Shown: one piece after another, positions 57,120-64,000 of the stretch
Numbering within the stretch: position 1 is the stretch's first letter
How the letters are laid out: the number at the start of each line of letters is the position of its first letter
Origin: Hyparrhenia diplandra
Taxonomy: Eukaryota > Streptophyta > Magnoliopsida > Poales > Poaceae
Direction of reading: 5' to 3'
Assembly: GCA_015847255.1 (NCBI GenBank)
Contig: JADLZK010013201.1
Coordinates: 1 to 64,000 of the forward strand
Length of the DNA stretch: 64,000 bases
The notes under the pieces: generated by a model
What the model saw: only the letters and a program-made list of their open reading frames with translations
Told to the model about the DNA's origin: nothing
Database searches by the model: none
Program-made: the position numbers and the translations under genes

Positions 57120-57651
57120 TGTCATGAACCAAATTAGATGGGCCTCAAGAGGGGCAACGCCACCAGCCCAAGAGGCTTGTCTTGCGCGCCGCATGTGGCC
57201 ACGGTGGCCCCGCCGCCGCCCGCCGTGTCATCATCATCGGCCGTCATTAAATAATAGATATTTAGGGAATAAATATAAGAATAAAATAGGGAATAAATAG
57301 ATTGCTTGTAAAAGAGGAATTCTAATCTATAAGGAAACCTCTAGATCTTTCTTAACATGCAAGTCTCCCTCGGATTATAAATACAAGGGATATATAGCCG
57401 GTTGAATCTTAAGCAAAAAATAATTAAAGGGGTAGCTCCCCAAACGACTTCTATCTCCCAATCTCTCCCTGCTCCCCCCCACGCGCCCGCCCCCCTGCCG
57501 TTTGCCACCACCGCACGCGCGCCCCCGCCCCGCCCCCCCCCGCCCGCCCGACGCGCCGCCGCCGCCGCCGCCGCCAACGCCGCCACCTCCTTCCCCTCCA
57601 ACGACCGTCAATCAGGTGTCAATTCCGGTCCAATCTAGCCGGAGTCTGACA
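57120..57651 (+). repeat. 3' LTR of the non-autonomous element
   Basis: Matches the 5' LTR along its length, with differences mainly in the GC-rich segment (about 57190-57230 and 57475-57590). TATA-like ttataaatacaagg near 57377. Ends tctgaca at 57651. Confidence 0.9.
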
Positions 57652-57837
57652 ACATCCTACAATTTTGAATGCATGGATGGAGTATCAAGAGAGGGAAGGG
57701 GTGTTAAAGGTACTTTCTCAGATGCATGCAAGATTGTGTGGATGTGGACATTAACGCGTTTAGATGCATGCAACAAGTAACAAACTTGGACACTCAATCC
57801 AACTGCTAGGACGACCTATAAAATGGAACAGAGGAAG

Positions 57838-58378
57838 TATATTTTACCCTCCACTCTATTTGTCTTCTTCCTCCTCTATTCGCCTTCTATGCTCTGACCA
57901 ACATCTATGTGATCGCCGTGATCGCCATCGTGGATGTCCACAGGTTGACGGTGGAGTAGCTTCTAGGATGTCTGATATATGTGAGTGTGAGATCCTTTCC
58001 TCTAGCCCCCCTTCCTCCTTACCGTTGGACTAGCACAAACCGTGTCTCCGGTTGTTATGAAGATCTCTCCACCCCCTACCGGCGACGATGAGCTTGCAGC
58101 AGCCAACAGAAGAAGGGCCCCCTTTTGATTGCAAGAGTTTTTTTTTTTTTTTTTCCCACACTTTGTGAAAATGAACTGATTCCTGTGAAATTCCTACACA
58201 ATTCATGTGAAATGCATGTGTTCTAAAAGGCCCTTATTAATTGATCGAATTCAAGTACTCAATCACAGCACAATTCAAGAATCAAGAAGGGATGGGGAGA
58301 AGGGCAAGGAGGTCAGGTCACGTGAGAGCATAAACTAGTTAAACTGATCTTTCATCTATCCCATCATGCTTGGACATC
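57838..58378. other. intergenic DNA left of the tandem duplication
   Basis: A T run at 58138-58155 is the only notable feature. No gene is seen. Confidence 0.45.
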
Positions 58379-58708
58379 AAAGTTATATATCTCTCCCTGC
58401 TGATAATCAGCCATTCATTAATTAATTAGTAGTACGTAGCCAGTTGATCAATCAACTAACCAGAATTAATTGAATATTAAACGTTGATTCAATGAGTATG
58501 CAAGTTACACATGTGTTATGTGTACTCATTATTTTTGACTAATCCTTATGGTAGTACGCTCTCCGCGGTCAAGATTGACTTTGTTAACCTTATTCAGACA
58601 ACAAATTAATCCAGATATATATATGAACGTTACGGGGGCCTACGGGGTCCCAACTATGATGGGCTCTGTACCTCCACTTGTTTTGGTCGAGGCACTCCAA
58701 TAATAAGA

Positions 58709-59265
58709 AGGCTAAGGCTATCCGCACCGCAGTGAACACTGAACAAAAATCTTTGGAGTGCCGTGTAGCGTGCGAACGATATGGTACGCCGTCCTGTACT
58801 GGATATGGTACGCCGTCCTCCAGGTTTCGCCTGCCCACACGGGACTTCCAGCGAACGTACGGCGGAACGCTACCAGCATGCGCTGGGCCCACCACGTGGA
58901 GAGGGAGGGAGCGGAGACGAGGACATCGTCCGTGCAGTGCAGGCATGGCTGGAGAGAGATGGGCCAGCGGCGGGCCCCACAACTTGAACTACCAAAAAAA
59001 AGCTATAACTGGCAAACTAAAAAGCCAAATTAAATTCTGATTACATCATTAGATTCGTTTCAATAAATTCTTCAAAACTAGATCTCACATGGATATATTT
59101 AAATAAAATTATAAGTGGACCCCAATCGACAGTTTTTTTTTTTTTTTTTTTTTTTTTGAGATGGATGAGTGAGAAACCTGGATATAAAAAGAGAAAATTT
59201 CGATGACTGCGACAGAATATTCCTTTTAAAGGAGAGATTTAAAGTACCAGCAGTGCAGTCAGTCT
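58709..59265. other. sequence present only in duplication unit 1
   Basis: Unit 2 goes directly from aataagaag to the MITE. Here about 560 bp intervene, beginning ctaaggctatccgcacc, with a repeated word atatggtacgccgtcct (58778 and 58804) and a T run at 59132-59157. Probably an insertion; ends were not resolved. Confidence 0.55.
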
Positions 59266-59267
59266 GG

Positions 59268-59416
59268 CCTTTTGGTTCAGGGCACTTTTTAGTCCCTAAG
59301 ATTAAAAAATTCCTAAAAAACAAATAGAAAGTGACTTTTCTCTAGTCTTTAAAAGTATCTTTTGTAGGGATGTTTTTTAAAAGTTCCGTGACGTTTTGAA
59401 CCAAACAGCCCCTAAG
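59268..59416. mobile_element. MITE with gtttggtt-type ends, unit 1 copy
   Basis: The right end gaaccaaacagccccta matches the unit 2 copy at about 61771-61918 (start ggtctctttggttt). The same element is in both units, so it predates the duplication. Confidence 0.6.
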
Positions 59417-59618
59417 ATGATTCACTCGTGATCTCATCCATAGAGATATCATGTCCGTATGCATATCATCAGCATAATATTATGAAACGGTATACTTATG
59501 AAACCTTTTGCATGCATGCACGCACGCTGTGCCTGTCCTCCCCATGATCTCACAAATAATAATGGGTACACGGCCGGCCGGCCGGCGCGCTCGTTCATTA
59601 CCATTTCTAAAAATTTAA

Positions 59619-60613
59619 ATGGCCGTGGAGACGTACAACAAGCGCGATTGGACGACGGTGCCGGCCAGCTGCGAGGGCTACGTCGGTCACTGTCCGTGTG
59701 TTTGGTTGAGGGTTAAGTGGGTTGTGTTGTATCTAATCCAAGTATTTTGGGTTGGGTTGAATCCATGTCAGTGTTTCCTTTGATTTTGGGGATGGAATGA
59801 ACCCATCTCATGTTTGGTTGAAGGGAACGAGAATTCTGGTTGGATGGCAAGGTAACGCCGGTGGTGGGGCATTTTTGCATCAGGACCCTTCAACTATTTA
59901 GAAATTAGCAAAGCCTATATTTGCAAACATTTCCCTATAGCGTTTTTACATCAGGAACCTTGCAAGAGAAACTAAATTGAATTTTAGTCCTTCTTCCTCT
60001 TCCTTCGTACATGACCATCGCCGCCCGCAGAGGCATCATCCTGGCGAGCTCCGCCTAGGGCATACATGAGCGCCGCCGCCCCGCAGGCGTCGCCGCGTGC
60101 GAAGCTCTCGCCTAGGGCGTGCTTCAGCCTAGGGCGCCGCCCGCCGTAGCGCGTGACGACGCTGGCGAAGCCCGCCAGCGCGCTTGGCGAGACCGGGGCG
60201 TGATCCACCGCGGCGCGCGAGGCGAGCCAAGGGGGGGGGGATGACCGCGCGTGACGGGATTTACGGGCGTGAGGCGAACCCGCGAGGTCGGCTCCGGCCC
60301 CGGGTCGACGGACGGAGCGAACCCGCATCTTCGACGAATATGCTCCTCTCCGAGCCGCTCCGCTTCCTCGTCCCCTCATCCAAACAGATGGAAAGTGGGT
60401 TCGCTCCGGCCAGGTTGGCTCCATGCCTCCAACCAAACATACGGTACATGCTCGGGCGGGCACTACCGCCGGGACTCCCCGCGTCGTCGTCGACGAGGCC
60501 GTCGCGTACGCCGAAGGGCTCAAGCTGGGTGGCAACGGCAAGGAGGTGTGGGTGTTCGATATCGACGAGACATCCCTCTCCAACCTCCCGTACTACGCCA
60601 CCCATGGCTTCGG
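59619..60613 (+). pseudogene. acid phosphatase C, exon 1 wreck without exon 2
   Basis: Only 59619-59690 and 60445-60613 are gene sequence. Compared with D, the signal peptide and about 88 residues are gone: the upstream gctcgttcattaccatt is joined through a filler (about ttctaaaaatttaa) to AVETYNKRDWTTVPASCEGYVGH. The junction happens to create an in-frame ATG at 59619. A 754-bp insertion then splits the exon. The second part holds HYRRDS, VVVDEAVAYAEGLKLGG and VWVFDIDETSLSNLPYYATHGFG in frames shifted by two extra bases (gggcggg, ctccccg). The donor gtacgt at 60614 is intact but no exon 2 follows before unit 2 begins. Confidence 0.92.
59691..60444. mobile_element. TIR insertion inside acid phosphatase C
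   Basis: The ends are tgtccgtgtgtttggttgag and, inverted, ccgtatgtttggttggagg. It sits exactly where the D sequence reads ggccac/tacatg. No transposase is encoded; the interior is GC-rich at 60000-60420. A target duplication is not clear, so the superfamily (hAT or PIF type) is open. Confidence 0.72.
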
Positions 60614-61070
60614 GTACGTACAGACATACGTTGTTTAATATAGAAGAATGTATAGGTGCCAACCTTCAATTCGGAGTGATTCCGTAGCTCAACAGTACAC
60701 AACGGCCACTAATATAGTAGAACGGTTTTCATTAGCCTGCGTACCTACTGACGATGTACAAAATAGACGCTAGTGCAGTCAGTTCCTGGGGAGCCAAACA
60801 CACAAGAACCACCGCTAGTGAAAAAAAAAAAGTCATTTCAGTTGCGTTTTATAGATAGAACATGAGAAATACGTAGAAATGGTTATATTTTTACTGCTAT
60901 GGTTGCTTTAAACTACTACTAGAAGAAGAATTAATATTTTTAATGGCGGTGGGTTAGGCGTTATGTCAACCGCAACCAAGTACAAATAGTCCTATTTTTA
61001 GAGAAGATGGTATACACTATACAGTCCCTTAAGCCATACTACTCCGTATACCACTAAAAATATAATTTAA
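60614..61070 (+). other. partial intron 1 of acid phosphatase C
   Basis: Matches the intron of D (63628-64000) nearly base for base with small indels, then stops at the unit boundary. No acceptor/exon 2 resembling gene A or B is present. Confidence 0.85.
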
Positions 61071-61234
61071 AAGTTATATATCTCTCTGCCGGCTGATAAT
61101 CAGCCATTCATTAATTAATAGTACGTAGCCAGTTGATCAATCAACTAACCAGAATTGAATATTAAAAGTTTTTCAATGAGTATGCAAGTTAGCACGTGTG
61201 TTATGTGTACTCATTATTTTGGACCAATCGTTAT

Positions 61235-61576
61235 TTTTTTTTTTGACACCTCTCATCCGGATATAGGATCGTTCGCGTCTGCAGACACACACCTACACCA
61301 CACACACACACACGCACACCTCACACACACCACCCGATATACAAACAGACCTACAACTATACACGGATACCATGACGCATCCATAGAGAGATTACTAGAG
61401 TCATCGAGGCTCGTGACGGTGCATCGCATCCCCTTTGTGGCTCCGCGCGTTGAGAGGCTCTTCTGAAATTTATTTGGGAATAAATCCCGGTGAGACACCC
61501 AAGTGCGATCGCTGAGGATCGAACGCTGCCTGCACACCTGCAAGGCGAGCCATCCGAGCTAGGCTCGGTTCTCAGA
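61235..61576 (-). mobile_element. tRNA-derived SINE present only in unit 2
   Basis: Minus-strand head with gcctagctcggatggctc and gttcgatcctc (Pol III boxes), T run on the plus strand at the left end. The target duplication accaatcgttat is at 61223-61234 and 61577-61588. The empty site exists in unit 1 at about 58535-58546 (actaatccttat). A CA-rich stretch lies at 61286-61332. Confidence 0.88.
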
Positions 61577-61770
61577 ACCAATCGTTATGGTAGTACGCTC
61601 TCCGCGGTCAAGATTAGTAAGTGAGTGGTGACTTTGTTAACCTTATTCAGACAACAAATTAATCCAAATATATGAACGGGGCCTACGGGCCCCAACTATG
61701 ATGGGCTCTGTACCTCCACTTGTTTTGCAAAATTTCGTGTGTCGTGGTGGAGGCACTCCATTAATAAGAA

Positions 61771-61918
61771 GGGTCTCTTTGGTTTAGGACACTTTTTAGT
61801 CCTTGGGAATGAAGAAATTTCTAAAAATCATAGAAAATGACTTTTTAGTTTTTAAAAGTATCTTTTGGAGAGAATTTTTTTTTAAAGTCCTACGATTTTT
61901 TTGAACCAAACAGCCCCT
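61771..61918. mobile_element. MITE with gtttggtt-type ends, unit 2 copy
   Basis: Inverted ends ggtctctttggttt and gaaccaaacagcccc. Present at the corresponding place in unit 1. Confidence 0.65.
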
Positions 61919-61991
61919 AAGATGATTCACGGTGATCTCATCTATACAGATATCATGTGCGTATGCGTATCAATATCATCAGCATAATATG

Positions 61992-62812
61992 TGAGATTTA
62001 TGTGTGTGTTTTATAAAACAAAAAAAATGCACAAGTCAATGTCTTCTCCGTGCGGAATGCAGCTAGCCTTGCATTATTGTCTCCAACGGGACACGCATAA
62101 AACACAAGTATGCATTGATCCGTCATTTGCATGCTTAAAACGCCTGTGGGTGATGCATATGGAGGACTCGTTTTCCTATCGAGGAATAGGATTGGCAAAC
62201 TTGGCGCCCCTCCGTCCCTCTGCGTCTCCTCCACGAGGCGCCAAGCCCACCACCACGAGGAAACCCGGGGCAGCCTAGGGAGGCGCCGGGGGAGGCGGAG
62301 GCGGTCGAGGGAGGTAGGCGGGCGTTTTTCTCACCCTTTCGCGCTGAGCTCAGGCTCGGCCGAGGATTAACTCCATGGCCGGGCCGCGGGGAGCCGTCGA
62401 GGGTATGTGCCGGGGATGCGACCGCCATGGATGCGCCCGCCGATCGAATTAAATCGCAGCGCGTTGTGGCGGGCGGGGGGAAATAGGTGCGTCGGGATGC
62501 GGCTTCACCCGCGACGGCGAGCCGGCGTCCTCGGCGGGCGAACTCGGCGCCCTCGGCTGCGGCCCGCTCCTCCAACGCCATTGGGCTTCGCGGCGCCGGC
62601 GTCCATGGAGCTCGTCCCGCGAGCCGCATGGTAGGATAATATTCGTCGGGGAAGAAGACACGGGGCATCGGGAGGAAGAGATAAAAAGAGAGAGAGATGG
62701 GTTTCACATCCGCATTTCTTTGTTGGAGAGGCCGATCTTTTAGCTCCCTGATATTTTTTGTACACGATGCAAACCTCCAATGCCTCTCCCTCTGCTGTTG
62801 GAGACAGCCTTA
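61992..62812. mobile_element. insertion present only in unit 2, probably a TIR transposon
   Basis: Unit 1 reads cagcataatattatgaaac without a break; here about 800 bp intervene. Inside, tgtctccaac (about 62079) and gttggagaca (about 62798) face each other as possible TIR ends. The middle (62200-62640) is GC-rich with long open frames on both strands, as in Pack-MULEs, but nothing recognisable. Ends are provisional. Confidence 0.5.
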
Positions 62813-63034
62813 TTATGAAACCTTTTGCATGCATGCACGCTGTGCCTGTCCTCCCCATCTCACAAATAATAATGGCCGGCCGGCCGGCGCGCTCGTTCAT
62901 TACCATTCGTCCCATCGCGCACGTACGTCCAAACCTGCCAACGTCAGGCAACCATACTCCACGTGGTTCACGCGCTGGCCCGATGACATGTGGGCCCTCA
63001 ACACAACCGCGACCGAGAAGGCGAACAACCACGC

Positions 63035-63044
63035 TCTATTAAAG
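63035..63044 (+). promoter_or_regulatory. candidate TATA box of acid phosphatase D
   Basis: tctattaaag lies about 81-90 bp before the ATG, the same spacing as in A and B. Confidence 0.4.
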
Positions 63045-63124
63045 TTCACCGAACCACGCCTCTGGATGGCCGCAGTCGCACAGCATTAGCAGCACAGTAC
63101 GTGTCCGGTCCAAGCTAGTAGACA

Positions 63125-63627
63125 ATGGCCATGGCCAAGCTCGTTCTGCTGACGGTCCTATTGGCCGGCATCTCCTGCGGCGGCAGCGCGTGGGGGCCAC
63201 TGAAGCTAAGCCACCTCGGCCGGATGCTACCGACGACGGCGGCGCTGCTGTCCGTCGAGGCCGCAGCGGAGCGCCTGAAGGAGGACGTGTCGTCGTCGTC
63301 GGCGCCGCTGATCCACGCCCTGCGCCCACTGCTTGGCTCCTCCGGCGACCTGGGCCGGCGCGCCGGCGTGCCGTGCGACAGCTGGCGCCTGGCCGTGGAG
63401 ACGTACAACAAGCGCGACTGGACGACGGTGCCGGCCAGCTGCGAGGACTACGTCGGCCACTACATGCTCGGCGGGCACTACCGCCAGGACTCCCGCGTCG
63501 TCGTCGACGAGGCCGTCGCGTACGCCGAGGGGCTCAAGCTCGGCGGCAACGGCAAGGAGGTGTGGGTGTTCGATATCGACGAGACGTCCCTCTCCAACCT
63601 CCCCTACTACGCCACCCATGGCTTCGG
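63125..63627 (+). CDS. acid phosphatase D (HAD class IIIB, VSP-like), exon 1, intact
   Basis: Open from ATG 63125 to a donor gtacgt at 63628 (503 nt, 167 codons plus 2 bases, same phase as A and B). The product begins with a signal peptide (MAMAKLVLLTVLLAGISC), then a VEAAAERLKEDVSSSS helix, APLIHALRPLLGSSGDLGRR, GVPCDSWRLAVETYNKRDW, VPASCEDYVGHYMLGGHYRQ and VWVFDIDETSLSN with the nucleophile Asp at residue 150 and the acid/base Asp at 152. Motifs II-IV are expected in exon 2, outside the window. The family dephosphorylates small phosphate esters at acid pH in the vacuole or apoplast, or serves as storage protein; the Asp nucleophile favours an enzyme. It is the best-preserved exon 1 in the cluster. 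Confidence 0.93.
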
Positions 63628-64000
63628 GTACGTACAGACATACGTTGTTTAATATAGAATGTATAGGTGCCAACCTTCTATTCCGAGTAATTTTGTAGCA
63701 CAGCAGTAGACAACGCCCACTAATGTAGAACGGTTTTCATTAGCCTACGTACCTTCTAACGATGGACAAAATAGACGGTAGTGCAGTGAGTTCTTGGGGA
63801 GCTACACAAAGAACCACCGCTAGTGAAAAAAAAAAAAAGTCATTTCAGTTGCGTTTTATAGATAAGAACAAGAGAAATACGTAGAAATGGTTCTATTTTT
63901 ACTGCTATGGTTGATTTAAACTACTACTAGAAGAAGAATTAATATGTTTTAATGGCGGTGGGTTATGCGTTATGTCAGCCGCAACCAAGTACAAATAGTC
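63628..64000 (+). other. intron 1 of acid phosphatase D, cut by the window edge
   Basis: Starts gtacgtacag and matches the intron remnant of C at 60614-60991. Already at least 373 bp, longer than the 107 bp of gene A. Confidence 0.85.

Larger units (their letters stand above)
54075..57651 (+). mobile_element. non-autonomous LTR retrotransposon with acidic internal ORF
   Basis: Two LTRs (54075-54615 and 57120-57651) start tgtcatgaacc and end in CA, the flanks share the 5-bp duplication acatc (54070-54074, 57652-57656), and a purine tract ggaaaaggggggagaga precedes the 3' LTR. After the 5' LTR, gggtatccggagac resembles the tggtatcagagc initiator-Met tRNA binding site. The 2.5-kb interior has plus-strand open frames but no protease, RT, RNase H or integrase motif. 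LTRs look highly similar apart from a length-variable CCG-rich part, so insertion may be fairly recent. It must depend on enzymes from another element. Confidence 0.92.
53941..57837. mobile_element. candidate Stowaway-like MITE split by the LTR element
   Basis: The left end cttccttttcaaactag and the right end (inverted) cttcctctgttcc are flanked by ta. Removing the LTR element leaves about 315 bp of AT-rich DNA. The two halves could also belong to different MITEs. Confidence 0.4.
58379..61070 (+). repeat. tandem duplication unit 1 (with acid phosphatase C)
   Basis: From agttatatatctctcc onward this unit matches 61071-64000 in order: gctgataatcagccattc, gtacgtagccagttgatc, ggtagtacgctctccgcgg, the MITE, gcatgcatgcac, gctcgttcattaccatt, exon 1, and the intron to tacaaatagtc at 60991. 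It then has 79 bp more before unit 2 starts. Private features of unit 1 are an extra stretch at about 58709-59265 and the insertion at 59691-60444. Confidence 0.92.
61071..64000 (+). repeat. tandem duplication unit 2 (with acid phosphatase D), runs off the window
   Basis: Homologous to unit 1. Private features are the SINE at 61235-61576 and an extra stretch at about 61992-62812. It is cut by the window edge inside intron 1. Confidence 0.92.

Noticed and set aside
60184..60687. 167-codon plus-strand frame across the insertion in acid phosphatase C
   Set aside because: It joins transposon interior with gene C sequence in a wrong frame; only the overlap with the true frame is meaningful.
63190..63698. 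Two other long frames over acid phosphatase D exon 1
   Set aside because: They are shadows of the GC-rich exon; only the 63125 frame has the signal peptide and HAD motif.

Overview
The window looks like intergenic DNA from a grass (Poaceae) genome that has been invaded many times, with a small tandem cluster of secreted acid phosphatase genes on the right side. Support for a grass comes from the families present: Tat/Retand-type and Athila-type Ty3/gypsy elements, SIRE/Maximus-type Ty1/copia LTRs, plant L1 LINEs with an RNase H domain, Stowaway- and Tourist-like MITEs, MULEs with 9-10 bp target duplications, a Helitron, and GC-rich first exons in the genes. The species cannot be fixed from sequence reading alone.

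Layout. 1-16.8 kb is one old minus-strand Tat/Retand gypsy element (5' LTR near 15.76-16.77 kb, then gag, protease, RT, RNase H, a second archaeal-type RNase H, and integrase) with an antisense coiled-coil ORF on the plus strand downstream of integrase. It is split by LTRs of a second gypsy family at 2180-5964 (TSD ctcat), 8557-10254 (TSD gcccc) and 1-177. The first of these is itself split by an Athila-like gag-protease fragment. 16.8-21.8 kb holds two more decayed Athila-like gag-protease stretches. 21.8-24.8 kb is the 3' end of a copia element, interrupted by a solo LTR (TSD gggct). A 63-bp minisatellite follows (24.85-25.29 kb). 25.9-29.3 kb is a MULE (9-bp TSD tataaactt) carrying a SIRE-type solo LTR (TSD cccag). 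29.3-35.1 kb has a tRNA-type SINE and a near full-length L1 with an 11-bp TSD.

The acid phosphatase cluster (HAD superfamily class IIIB, Acid_phosphat_B/VSP family) has four members, all on the plus strand: A (36397-37364), B (44736-46317), C (59619-60613, a wreck) and D (63125 to beyond the window, exon 1 intact). Each of A-D keeps the DxDET nucleophile motif, but A and B carry small frameshifts and C has lost its 5' end and holds a 754-bp insertion. C and D lie in a tandem duplication of about 2.7 kb whose right breakpoint falls inside intron 1, so C never had an adjacent exon 2.

Between the genes lie a 2.08-kb Helitron with a nested Tourist-like MITE and a 248-bp internal tandem duplication, a 1.3-kb MULE, a second truncated L1 carrying a solo LTR, an LTR ending just upstream of gene B, several Stowaway-like MITEs, a second SINE, and a 3.58-kb non-autonomous LTR retrotransposon (54075-57651). 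That last element has clear LTRs, polypurine tract and TSD, and an unusual Asp/Asn/Thr-rich internal reading frame with no recognisable pol; it is the best candidate for something undescribed.

All boundaries were read by eye. Many short GC-rich reading frames are shadows and were left out. Frameshifts in A and B sit at C runs, so assembly error has to be kept in mind.
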